The notes under the pieces were generated by a model. The model ran no database searches and had not been told where the DNA came from. It was given only the letters and a program-made list of their open reading frames with translations. A DNA stretch of 54,612 bases, taken from assembly GCA_017416705.1 (NCBI GenBank), contig JAFQBG010000013.1:1-54612 (forward strand), in the 5' to 3' direction. The stretch is from Bacteroidaceae bacterium (GTDB taxonomy: Bacteria; Bacteroidota; Bacteroidia; Bacteroidales; Bacteroidaceae). The position numbers were made by a program, and so were the translations under genes. Shown here piece by piece: positions 41,779-50,287 of the stretch (its first letter is position 1; each line of letters begins with the position of its first letter).

Positions 41779-42432
41779 ATGGAGAAAAAATACACGAAGG
41801 AGGAGGAGCAAATAAATGCCGCGTCCCATGCCGTTGGTTTTGTTATGGGGTTGGTGGTGTGTGCCATTTTTCTTGCCAAGGGTTATGCGTCGGGCAGTTC
41901 GCTTGTCAAACTGAGTTTGTGGCTCTACCTGTTCGGAGTGCTCAGTTCCTATCTGTTTTCTGCGCTTTATCATGCTCCCTTCATACATGCCAAGTATAAA
42001 AAAACGTTACGCCGTCTTGACCACGCTGCCATATATTGGCACATTGCAGGCAGTTATTCTCCCATTACCCTCATTGCCATGCACGACACCGGCATGTGGG
42101 GGTGGGGCATTTTTGCATTTATATGGCTATGTGCTTTGGTGGGAACTTCGCTCACCCTGTGTACACTAAAAAAACATAGCTACATAGAGACCGCCTGTTT
42201 TGTACTTATGGGGCTTGTTATTCTGGTTGCATTCAAGCAATTCTACAACCAAGTGACTCCGTGGGTGGTGTTCTGGGTCATTGCCGAGGGTGTCAGCTAC
42301 ATAACGGGTGCAGTGCTGTATAGTTTTCATAAAGTTAAATACATACATTCTGTTTTTCATTTTTTTGTATTGGTGGGCGATGTGTGCCACATGATAGCCG
42401 TTTGGCTCATCTTGGAGCTATTCCTGATATAA
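41779..42432 (+). CDS. Hemolysin III/PAQR family membrane protein
   Basis: The ATG at 41779 gives 217 residues; a GTG nine bases upstream is also possible. Seven hydrophobic helices and the conserved SALYHA, RRLDHAAIYWHIAGSYSPITL and FHFFVLVGDVCHM motifs place it in the PAQR/TrhA family, with the Ser, Asp and His residues that bind zinc in related hydrolases. The name hemolysin is historical. The bacterial members affect membrane fluidity; the exact reaction is not settled. Confidence 0.9.
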   Translation: MEKKYTKEEEQINAASHAVGFVMGLVVCAIFLAKGYASGSSLVKLSLWLYLFGVLSSYLFSALYHAPFIHAKYKKTLRRLDHAAIYWHIAGSYSPITLIAMHDTGMWGWGIFAFIWLCALVGTSLTLCTLKKHSYIETACFVLMGLVILVAFKQFYNQVTPWVVFWVIAEGVSYITGAVLYSFHKVKYIHSVFHFFVLVGDVCHMIAVWLILELFLI

Positions 42433-42441
42433 AAAATGCAA

Positions 42442-42472
42442 TATGCCGATGGTCATAAAACCCATCGGCATA
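42442..42472 (+). terminator. Terminator after the PAQR gene
   Basis: An 11-bp stem (42442-42452 with 42462-42472) with a 9-nt loop and a following T run, 9 bp after the stop. Confidence 0.75.
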
Positions 42473-42638
42473 AATTTTTTTCAAAAAATTTCATTTTTCT
42501 TTAAACTTTTTCCTTACTTGATTGTTATATTAATAAAAAGCAACTAAAAGGATATAAAATAATGTCGTCAATAAAAGTTTTTTTTATGTAAGAATATGGC
42601 ATTGTTTTATATCTAAACAATGTAAAAACAATATTAAT

Positions 42639-42968
42639 ATGATTAACGAGAAAGTAATGAATCATCTGCTCGACAGTTTCGAGGAGGTGATAAAGAATGC
42701 AGGTGTAAAATGCATGCGTGTTAAGGACAGAGCAGAGTTTTTGCGTCGTGTTTACGAGAGCGAAACGGTTTACGATGGCTTTGTCATAGTTCAATCATCC
42801 AAGCAATCGGGAATATTCTACATAGACACCGAGGAGCTTTTAGGGGGTAGGGGGCGTTACAAGGCACCACGCCCGTTGAAAAAAAGTGATTTCGACATTC
42901 CGTCCAATGTGCCTCCATTGAATACCAATGTGGCCGATGCCATAGATATGAGCGTGGAGGATAAATAA
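42639..42968 (+). CDS. Unknown 109-residue protein
   Basis: A compact frame with a start context and GC pattern like its neighbours, flanked by terminators. NHLLDSFEEVIKNAGVKCMRVKDRAEFLRRVY is helical; YDGFVIVQSSKQSGIFYIDTEELLG gives two or three beta strands; the C-terminal 40 residues are Pro/Asp-rich and probably flexible. There is no signal or membrane segment. I do not recognise the family. It is a single-gene unit. Confidence 0.6.
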   Translation: MINEKVMNHLLDSFEEVIKNAGVKCMRVKDRAEFLRRVYESETVYDGFVIVQSSKQSGIFYIDTEELLGGRGRYKAPRPLKKSDFDIPSNVPPLNTNVADAIDMSVEDK

Positions 42969-42994
42969 AAACGGTTTCATAATCCGGCACGCGA

Positions 42995-43030
42995 TGAACC
43001 CCTAAGTTTGGAAAAAAACTTAGGGGTTCA
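42995..43030. terminator. Terminator after the 109-residue gene
   Basis: A perfect 15-bp stem (42995-43009 with 43016-43030) around a 6-nt loop, 26 bp after the stop. Confidence 0.8.
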
Positions 43031-43060
43031 CTTTGCATGGTGTAGTTTCTTTTTATTTTC

Positions 43061-43092
43061 TTTGAATGTTATTGCTATTTAGTGTAATTTTG
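43061..43092 (+). promoter_or_regulatory. Bacteroidota-type promoter for murB
   Basis: TTTG at 43061-43064 and TAATTTTG at 43085-43092 are 20 bp apart, 78 bp upstream of the murB start. Confidence 0.65.
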
Positions 43093-43170
43093 TTGCACGT
43101 AAAAACGGCAAGACAAACACTCCTTGTAAGGACATTATTTTTAGAAAATTCAACTGCTTCCAAATAGATT

Positions 43171-44178
43171 ATGAAAAAATACTCCACATACCCCATGCAA
43201 CAGCACAACACATTCGGATTGAATGTGAAGGCTGCACAATTTATAGAATTTGAAACGGAAGAGGAACTATGCGATGTTATTAAGGCCGGATTGTCATCGC
43301 CGGTGTTGGTGATAGGCGCAGGCAGCAATCTGCTTTTCTTGAACGATTATAAAGGCACTGTGTTGCACTCGGCCATCATGGGTGTTACTGTTGTCGAGGA
43401 GACCGATGGACACCTGTTGTTGCGTGTCGGCAGCGGCATGCAGTGGGACAGCCTTGTGGAGTACACCATACAAAACGGTTGGCAAGGCCTTGAAAACCTA
43501 TCGGCCATACCCGGCGAGGTGGGTGCAAGTGCCGTACAAAACGTAGGAGCATACGGGGTGGAGGCAGGCGACCTGATAGAGCAAGTCGAGGCAGTGTCGT
43601 TGAGCGACGGTGGCAAACGCCGTTTCACGCACGATGAATGTCGTTTTTCGTATCGCAATAGCATATTCAAGGCCGAGAAAAAAAACAAATATGTGGTGAC
43701 ATACGTCACATATCGACTAAGAAAAATTCCCGAATATCGTCTTGACTATGGTAATTTGCGCTCGGTGATAGGCGACGGCAACGAGGTATCGGCAGCCACC
43801 ATCAGAAAAGCGGTACAGGAGATACGTCAAGCAAAATTGCCCGACCCGGCAGTCATAGGCAGTGCCGGCAGTTTCTTCATGAACCCCATAGTGTCCGACG
43901 AACACGCCAAGAAACTATTGCAGACATATCCGCAAATGCCGCACTACGCCACCGCCGATGGCAGGACAAAACTATCGGCAGCGTGGCTCATTGACCAATG
44001 CGGATGGAAAAACAGACAGCACGGGCCGGTGGGTGTATATAAGCATCAGCCACTTGTGATAGTCAATCATGGTGGGGCAACCGGACAAGAAATATTGGAC
44101 TATTCCATGCAGATATGCCATTCGGTAGAGGAAAAATTCGGAGTGACACTAAGCAGGGAAGTAAACGTTATAGAATGA
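43171..44178 (+). CDS. murB: UDP-N-acetylmuramate dehydrogenase
   Basis: A 335-residue FAD enzyme. HNTFGLNVKA, VLVIGAGSNLLF (about 45-56), GLENLSAIPGEVGASAVQNVGAYG and GSAGSFFMNP with the proton-donor Ser are diagnostic; the long C-terminal domain marks it as the E. coli-like type I. It reduces UDP-GlcNAc-enolpyruvate to UDP-MurNAc with NADPH in peptidoglycan synthesis. The stop overlaps the start of the next gene (ATGA). Confidence 0.96.
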   Translation: MKKYSTYPMQQHNTFGLNVKAAQFIEFETEEELCDVIKAGLSSPVLVIGAGSNLLFLNDYKGTVLHSAIMGVTVVEETDGHLLLRVGSGMQWDSLVEYTIQNGWQGLENLSAIPGEVGASAVQNVGAYGVEAGDLIEQVEAVSLSDGGKRRFTHDECRFSYRNSIFKAEKKNKYVVTYVTYRLRKIPEYRLDYGNLRSVIGDGNEVSAATIRKAVQEIRQAKLPDPAVIGSAGSFFMNPIVSDEHAKKLLQTYPQMPHYATADGRTKLSAAWLIDQCGWKNRQHGPVGVYKHQPLVIVNHGGATGQEILDYSMQICHSVEEKFGVTLSREVNVIE

Positions 44179-44936
44179 GAATAAAGCTATTGGGAACGGG
44201 AACATCCACAGGCGTGCCCGAGCTTGGCTGCTCGTGCGAGGTGTGCACGTCGAACGATATGCACGACAAACGGTTGCGCACGTCGGCCATTATAGAATGT
44301 GACGACACACGCATACTCATCGACTGCACCCCCGACTTCCGACAACAGATGCTCTCGGAGCCGTTTCGTCGCATAGACGCCGTACTTGTCACCCATCACC
44401 ACTACGACCACGTGGCAGGGCTCGACGACTTGCGCCCCTATTGTCGCTATGGTGACATACCAATATATGCCGAGCCAAGCACGCAACAGCAAATACGCAA
44501 TTTCATGCCCTACTGCTTTGCCGAACAAAAATATCCCGGTACACCCAATCTGGAACTGCACAACGTCGCTCCCGGCAAGCCCTTTTCCATAGGCAATATA
44601 GAAATAATCCCCATTCGAGTGTACCATGGCAACCTGCCCATCGTGGGGTACAGGATAGGTTCCTTTGCCTATATTACCGATATGAGCCGCATGGAACCGG
44701 CAGAACTCGATGCGTTGCGTGGGGTAGATGTACTTGTCATAAACGCCTTGCGCTATTCTAAACCGCACCGCACACATCAAACAGTGCTGCAAGCACTGTC
44801 GGTTATAAAAAAACTAAATCCGCGTCGCACATATCTCACACACATCATGCACCACATGGGGCTGCATGCAAAAATAGAAAAATGCCTCCCTGCCGGTGTC
44901 TTCCTTGGCTACGACGGGCTTGAAATTATACTATAA
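44175..44936 (+). CDS. MBL-fold metallo-hydrolase (PhnP-like)
   Basis: The ATG at 44175 overlaps the murB stop and gives 253 residues. It starts MRIKLLGTGTSTGVPELGCSC, as PhnP-type phosphodiesterases do, with HxHxDH at His74, His76, Asp78 and His79. CxC plus Cys24 resembles an additional zinc site. PhnP hydrolyses cyclic phosphate esters; in Bacteroidota such proteins are common without phn genes, so the substrate is open. Translationally coupled to murB. Confidence 0.85.
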   Translation: MRIKLLGTGTSTGVPELGCSCEVCTSNDMHDKRLRTSAIIECDDTRILIDCTPDFRQQMLSEPFRRIDAVLVTHHHYDHVAGLDDLRPYCRYGDIPIYAEPSTQQQIRNFMPYCFAEQKYPGTPNLELHNVAPGKPFSIGNIEIIPIRVYHGNLPIVGYRIGSFAYITDMSRMEPAELDALRGVDVLVINALRYSKPHRTHQTVLQALSVIKKLNPRRTYLTHIMHHMGLHAKIEKCLPAGVFLGYDGLEIIL

Positions 44937-45037
44937 ACATATTGCAGGCTCCTCGTCGTGCTGAAATAATACTAAACCACATTCAGTCATTAAGTAGTCT
45001 TTTCTGCTTATAACAAAATATGTTATAAATTATATAT

Positions 45038-45067
45038 AAATATCTGCGGCAATTGCCGCAGATATTT
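45038..45067 (+). terminator. Terminator of murB unit
   Basis: A perfect 30-nt palindrome (15-bp arms meeting at 45052/45053), ending in a T run at 45065-45070, about 100 bp after the stop. Confidence 0.75.
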
Positions 45068-45146
45068 TTTATCGTTTTCTTCTATCCTTTTCCTGTTTTT
45101 ATGATTGCACCTGTTTTTATGATTTTGTTTTTGTCTTTTACTTAAA

Positions 45147-45178
45147 TTTGCTTTTTTTGATTATTTGCATTATCTTCG
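45147..45178 (+). promoter_or_regulatory. Bacteroidota-type promoter for the M6 protease
   Basis: TTTG at 45147-45150 and TATCTTCG at 45171-45178 are 20 bp apart; the -7 has one mismatch to TAnnTTTG. An alternative -7 (TAAATTTG, 45143-45150) overlaps the -33. Confidence 0.45.
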
Positions 45179-45262
45179 CAAATTGCAAGGTATGGACTTG
45201 TGTAATAATGTGATAAAAACCAGATAGAAAATAATAAATAGTAAATAATAAAAAGAAAGCTA

Positions 45263-47752
45263 ATGAAGAAATTTACACTATTTTTTGTATTGTTGTTTGT
45301 TTCATTGGGAATATTTGCAATTCCGGCAAAACGTGTTTCCAAGACGGTGAAACAGTCCGATGGCAGTGAGCTTGTGATATATCTGACAGGTGACGAGTCG
45401 TTCCACTATTATAGTACAGCCGATGGTGTGCCTGTGAAACTGGCTGCGAATGGCGATTATCATTATGCGCGTTTGTCGCGTGAGGGTGTTTTTGTATCTA
45501 CCGGAAGCATTGCGCACGAGGCAAAACAACGTTCTGCACGCGAGGTATCGCTGTTGCAGGATATGGCACAGGACAACAGCCAAAGCAATGTGGCAAGGGT
45601 GGCAGCACGTCGCTCCGAGCGTTATAAAGCACCGCGTCGTTCCTCCTCGTCCATAACCCCGAGGGGCGAAATAAATGTACCGGTGTTGTTGGTGGAGTTT
45701 GCCGACGTAAAATTCTCGTTCGACAAAGAGACAGCCCAACAGACGTTTAACGGAGAAAATTACAAAGGCCCTCAGAACCCCTTTATAAACGAGACTGAGG
45801 GTAGCTTGCGCGACTATTTCATAGCGCAGTCCGATGGCCTGTTCACTCCTAATTTTGTGGTCACCGATATAATAACGCTCAGCCGCAATATGTCGTACTA
45901 TGGCGCAAACGACGCTAATGGCAATGACAAAAATCCTCAACAGATGATTGTGGATGCTTGTCGTGCCATAGACGATAATTTCGACTTCTCTATTTTCGAC
46001 AACGATGGCGATGGCAACATAGAATTCCTTTACTGTCTTTATGCCGGTTATGCCGAGGCTGCCGGCGCACCCGAGGAGACTATATGGCCGCACCAATGGT
46101 ATCTGTCCTCGTATTATGGCAGAATACAACTCGATGGTGTTTATGTCGATAACTATGCGTGCAGCAGCGAGCTGTCGTTGAACGAGGATGTAGAGGCAAG
46201 GTATGGCAAGAATTTTACAGGAATAGGTTCTTGCTGTCATGAGTTCTCGCACTGTCTGGGTCTTCCCGATTTTTACGATACAAGCTCGAATGACCCTCCA
46301 AACTTCGGTATGGACTATTGGTCGTTGATGGACTACGGTTGCTATAATGTCGAGGGATATGTTCCAATAGGATACAGTGCATATGAACGCGATTTCGTGG
46401 GTTGGCGCGAGCTTCCCGAACTATCAGTGAAAGGCGACTATGAAATGGCCGCACTTACATCGGGTGGCACAGGATATAAAATCGTAAACGACTTGAACCC
46501 CGACGAGTATTATGTAATAGAGAACCGCCAAAAAGAGAGCTGGGATAAGTATATACAGAACTCGGGTATGATGATAACACATGTCGATTATTCCGAGGAC
46601 GCATGGTTCTATAATACGGTGAACAACGATGCCGACCATTTACGTTTCACCCTGATACCTGCCGATGGTGAACTATTGAGCTATTACACTGCCGACAGCT
46701 ACGATGAATATATTGAAGGATTGAAGGGCGATGTGTGGCCGGGAACCACAAATAATACCGAACTGACCGACTATTCAACACCGGCGGCAACAGTGTTTAC
46801 CGGCAGCTATATGAGCAAGCCTATAACAAAAATCACCAACCGAAATGGGGTAGTTACATTCTCGTTCATGAAGGGTGAACTGGAAATTCCACAAACTATG
46901 CCTGCAACCGAGGTTGGGGAAAACAGTTTCGTTGCCAACTGGAACGCAGTGGAGGATGCAACAGCATACAAAGTGACATTGGAAAAGGTTGACGAAAACA
47001 GCAGCGGAGCAAAAGAGACGCTTTGTGCCGAGGATTTCATAAACGTAGCGTCGAGCGGCGTGTTAATGGCCAATCCAAATAGTTTTACTGCTGTGACAGG
47101 CTGGACCGCAAAAAATCTGTTTACAGCAACAGGCGCGGTGACAGTGGGCATGGCAAACAACGCAGGATACATAACCACTCCTGCCATGAATGCCAAGAAC
47201 AATGTCGAAGTGTCATTCCGCATCAAGCAGTACAGCGCCAACGAGAGCAATGCCGTATTGTCGGTGTATCTGCTTACTCCCAATGGCAGTAGAACAAAAC
47301 TTGCCGATTATCCCGTTACCGATGCCTTTGTTTTGCATAGCGTGTCGATAGATGCTCCCGAGTCGGATTTCAATATAGAATTCTCTACCGATAACTCGGC
47401 ATCGGGTATGTGTCGTGTCATATTGGACGATATTTTGGTGACAACCGAAATGGATTATATCGTGGAGCATGTGGCTACAATTGAGACCGAGGATACAAGA
47501 TACAAATTCGAAAATCTGTTGGCAGGCGTGACATACCGCTATTCGGTGGCTGCAACCGATGGTGACAAGGTGACCGAATATTCCGAATATCAGGTTGTTA
47601 CAATGTGTGTGACTGGTATCGAGGATGTTCTGTTGCAGGGCGATGGAAATGTGGTTTATTACGACCTCACCGGTAGGGTGGTTGCCAACCCCGGCAAGGG
47701 ATTGTATATAGTGAAGAAGAGTGGTAGAACCCAAAAAATCTATCTGAAATAA
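45263..47752 (+). CDS. Secreted M6-family metalloprotease with type IX-like C-terminal tail
   Basis: An 829-residue exported protein (signal peptide ending near residue 20). Residues 20-130 look like a propeptide. The catalytic domain has HEFSH at 326-330 with GLPDFYD just after, as in M6 (immune inhibitor A-like) proteases, and a DNDGDGN loop at about 246-252 that may bind calcium. Fibronectin-like and beta-sandwich regions follow (about 540-780). The last 40 residues (YYDLTGRVVANPGKGLYIVK and the following strand) resemble the T9SS sorting domain. It is a candidate surface or extracellular protease, in its own unit. Confidence 0.88.
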   Translation: MKKFTLFFVLLFVSLGIFAIPAKRVSKTVKQSDGSELVIYLTGDESFHYYSTADGVPVKLAANGDYHYARLSREGVFVSTGSIAHEAKQRSAREVSLLQDMAQDNSQSNVARVAARRSERYKAPRRSSSSITPRGEINVPVLLVEFADVKFSFDKETAQQTFNGENYKGPQNPFINETEGSLRDYFIAQSDGLFTPNFVVTDIITLSRNMSYYGANDANGNDKNPQQMIVDACRAIDDNFDFSIFDNDGDGNIEFLYCLYAGYAEAAGAPEETIWPHQWYLSSYYGRIQLDGVYVDNYACSSELSLNEDVEARYGKNFTGIGSCCHEFSHCLGLPDFYDTSSNDPPNFGMDYWSLMDYGCYNVEGYVPIGYSAYERDFVGWRELPELSVKGDYEMAALTSGGTGYKIVNDLNPDEYYVIENRQKESWDKYIQNSGMMITHVDYSEDAWFYNTVNNDADHLRFTLIPADGELLSYYTADSYDEYIEGLKGDVWPGTTNNTELTDYSTPAATVFTGSYMSKPITKITNRNGVVTFSFMKGELEIPQTMPATEVGENSFVANWNAVEDATAYKVTLEKVDENSSGAKETLCAEDFINVASSGVLMANPNSFTAVTGWTAKNLFTATGAVTVGMANNAGYITTPAMNAKNNVEVSFRIKQYSANESNAVLSVYLLTPNGSRTKLADYPVTDAFVLHSVSIDAPESDFNIEFSTDNSASGMCRVILDDILVTTEMDYIVEHVATIETEDTRYKFENLLAGVTYRYSVAATDGDKVTEYSEYQVVTMCVTGIEDVLLQGDGNVVYYDLTGRVVANPGKGLYIVKKSGRTQKIYLK

Positions 47753-47777
47753 AAAAACAGTATAGGACTGCTATATA

Positions 47778-47817
47778 AAAAATGTGACTATGCCTTGCAG
47801 GGCATAGTCACATTTTT
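47778..47817. terminator. Bidirectional terminator between M6 and helicase genes
   Basis: A perfect 17-bp stem (47778-47794 with 47801-47817) with loop TTGCAG and A/T runs at both ends, between converging genes. Confidence 0.85.
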
Positions 47818-47853
47818 ATATTATCTTCCTTGGCAGGGGCTGCCTATTGGTGC

Positions 47854-49152
47854 TTATTCTTTTTTGCTTTGCCTTGGCCTTTTGTTGTGGTTGTGTCCTT
47901 CCTTTTTTGCCTGTGGCTTGTGTTGTGCCCCTCTTTTTTTGTTTCCGCCATTGTGTCTTGCGGAGTTTCTCTTTCTTCTGTTTCCCTCTTTTTTATTTTC
48001 GGGAGCGTATAACGGCGCACTGCCAAGTTCTTCGGGAACGGGTAGTTTCTCGACCTCTTGTTTCATGAAGTTTTCTATCCTCCTGAAAAAATGTTGGTCT
48101 TCGACCGATACAAAAGTTATGGCCCTGCCTTCGCTGCCTGCTCGTGCAGTACGTCCCACTCGGTGTATGTAATCGTCGCAGTCGCGTGGCACGTCGAAAT
48201 TTATGACAAGCCGAATGTCGTCAATGTCGATGCCGCGTGCTAATATGTCTGTTGCTACAAGTATGTCTGTTTGACGGCTTTTGAAACGGTACATAATATC
48301 GTCTCGCTCGGCTTGGCTCAGGTCGCTGTGCATTTCGCCGACATTATATCCGCATTTTTTCAGTGCAAGCGATATGTCGCGTACTTTGTTTTTGCGCGAT
48401 GTGAATAGTATGACGCGCTCGGGTTTTGTATTGGCGAATAGCCCTTTTGTGAGCCCTATTTTTTGCTGTTCGTGGCATATATAGCACTGTTGCTTTATGC
48501 CGTCGGCGGGTTTTGCAAGCGACAGCGTGATGTGGATAGGGTTGTTGAGTATGTTTTTTGCAAGGTTGCGTATTTCTTGTGGCATGGTTGCCGAGAATAG
48601 CATCGTCTGACGTTTTGCGGGGAGTTTCTTTGCTATTGTCATTATGTCGTTGTAGAAACCCATGTCGAGCATGCGGTCGGCTTCGTCGAGAATGAAAAAC
48701 GATACACGTGACAGGTCGATATTTCCTAAATTTATATGGCTGATGAGACGTCCCGGTGTTGCCACAATTATGTCGGCTCCGCTGGACATGCCTCGTAGTT
48801 CTTGGTTGTATCGTTGTCCGTCGTTGCCACCATACACTGCCACGCTGGACACCGACATGAAATAGGTAAATCCTTCGACCTGACGGTCTATCTGTTGTGC
48901 AAGCTCGCGCGTGGGTGCCATTATGATACAGTTTATGGCATCATCGGGGTAGTTGCCGCTGCATAGCTTGTTGAGCACAGGCAGCAGATAGGCCGCCGTT
49001 TTGCCGGTGCCTGTTTGGGCTACTCCTATAAGGTCGCGCCCATCCAATAGGGGTTGTATGGTTTTTTCTTGTATCGGGGTACATTCTTCGAAACGCATGG
49101 CGTCGAGTGCATCCAATACTTCGTCTTCAAAATCAAAATCGGTGAAATACAT
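47854..49152 (-). CDS. DEAD-box RNA helicase (RhlE-like)
   Basis: A 432-residue helicase with FEECTPIQEKTI (Q motif), AQTGTGKTAAYLLP (Walker A), PTRELAQQ, LDEADRML (DEAD), FSATMP and HRVGRTAR, complete for both RecA domains. A basic, Asn/Lys/His-rich tail of about 50 residues follows for RNA binding. It unwinds short RNA duplexes, as in ribosome assembly or decay. Last gene of the lon-tgt-lptG unit, 20 bp after lptG. Confidence 0.92.
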   Translation of the reverse strand: MYFTDFDFEDEVLDALDAMRFEECTPIQEKTIQPLLDGRDLIGVAQTGTGKTAAYLLPVLNKLCSGNYPDDAINCIIMAPTRELAQQIDRQVEGFTYFMSVSSVAVYGGNDGQRYNQELRGMSSGADIIVATPGRLISHINLGNIDLSRVSFFILDEADRMLDMGFYNDIMTIAKKLPAKRQTMLFSATMPQEIRNLAKNILNNPIHITLSLAKPADGIKQQCYICHEQQKIGLTKGLFANTKPERVILFTSRKNKVRDISLALKKCGYNVGEMHSDLSQAERDDIMYRFKSRQTDILVATDILARGIDIDDIRLVINFDVPRDCDDYIHRVGRTARAGSEGRAITFVSVEDQHFFRRIENFMKQEVEKLPVPEELGSAPLYAPENKKEGNRRKRNSARHNGGNKKRGAQHKPQAKKEGHNHNKRPRQSKKE

Positions 49153-49172
49153 CTTGTGGTTTTAGTGATTTG

Positions 49173-50276
49173 CTATTTTGGTGCTTTTCGGTATAGGTAT
49201 ATCGCAATGAAACTATATAGGATATTGGGTATCCATACGGCTATATACACCGGCATTTGTTCGGCAAATGCCGATGATATGGCTTGGAACAGTATGTATG
49301 AGAAACTCAATCCCAATCCTATTCCCAACGACAATCCCATGCCGCCTTTTGTCTTCTTTGACGATAGCGATGCTCCTATGACTGTCAGAATGAATGCGGC
49401 AAAGGACATGGCTATGCGTTTGTGATATTCTATTTCGAATGGTTTTATATTGGCCATGCCGCGTGCTTTTTGCTTATCGATATATTCGCTCAGCTGTGGG
49501 CTTGTCATGGTCTCTTGCTGTCCTTTTGAAATTAGAAAATCGCCGGGTTCTATTTTTATTATTGTGTCGAGCGGTTCGCGTACATTGGAGCGTATAATCT
49601 CCTTGTCGTCGCTCAATTCGCGTATCATCCAGTTTTTGGCTGTCCATTTGTGTCGCTCGTTGGGGTGGTAGGTGAGTGTGCGTGCTGTCATGTGCGACAC
49701 TAATTTTTTATTTATGAATTTGTCGAGCGAGAAACGGTAGCCTGTGAGTGTTCGGTTGTCGTAACGCTCGAAATAGGCTACGGTGCTGTCGTTTACCTGT
49801 AATTGTATGTTACGTGCCGACTCTACAATTTTTTTTCGTTTATATTGGTCCTCGAACTCCATTCGTGTTTTGTTTCCAATGGGAATAACATAGGCGCTGA
49901 GTATGTATGTCATGATGGCTATTATACCTGCCGAAATCAGGTAGGGGCGCAACAATCGTTTGAAACTTACGCCTGCTGCAAACATGGCTATAATCTCCGA
50001 TGTCTCGGCAAGTTTCGATGTGAAATATATTACTGATATGAATACAAATAATGCGCTGAATGTATTGGCAAGGTAGGGTACTAAGTTCAGATAGTAGTCG
50101 AATACGATTGCTTTGAATGTGACGTTCGAGGTTGCAAATTTGTCTATATTCTCGTTGTAGTCGAATATGACAATAATGGCAATAATCAGTGCTATCGCAA
50201 AGAAGTATGTTCCCAGAAACTTCCCAATGATATATCGGTCCAGACGTGTTATTTTGAGTTTACTTAGCCAATTCAT
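49173..50276 (-). CDS. lptG: LptF/LptG-family lipopolysaccharide export permease
   Basis: A 367-residue protein with the YjgP/YjgQ architecture: transmembrane helices near 12-35, 55-75 and 100-125, a periplasmic beta domain (about 130-270), then three C-terminal helices. RYIIGKFLGTYFFAIALIIAIIV is a typical start. With LptB it extracts lipopolysaccharide from the inner membrane. F versus G assignment is by similarity in arrangement only. It follows tgt by 11 bp. Confidence 0.85.
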   Translation of the reverse strand: MNWLSKLKITRLDRYIIGKFLGTYFFAIALIIAIIVIFDYNENIDKFATSNVTFKAIVFDYYLNLVPYLANTFSALFVFISVIYFTSKLAETSEIIAMFAAGVSFKRLLRPYLISAGIIAIMTYILSAYVIPIGNKTRMEFEDQYKRKKIVESARNIQLQVNDSTVAYFERYDNRTLTGYRFSLDKFINKKLVSHMTARTLTYHPNERHKWTAKNWMIRELSDDKEIIRSNVREPLDTIIKIEPGDFLISKGQQETMTSPQLSEYIDKQKARGMANIKPFEIEYHKRIAMSFAAFILTVIGASLSSKKTKGGMGLSLGIGLGLSFSYILFQAISSAFAEQMPVYIAVWIPNILYSFIAIYLYRKAPK

Positions 50277-50287
50277 TTTCTTTTAAA

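Larger units (their letters stand above)
44937..45262. other. Intergenic region between the murB unit and the M6 protease
   Basis: This 326-bp AT-rich gap contains the palindromic terminator at 45038-45067 and the promoter at 45147-45178. I see nothing else in it. Confidence 0.55.

Noticed and set aside
45302-46252. Open minus-strand frame opposite the M6 protease
   Set aside because: The M6 gene has signal peptide, zinc motif and tail in order, so the opposite frame is a shadow.
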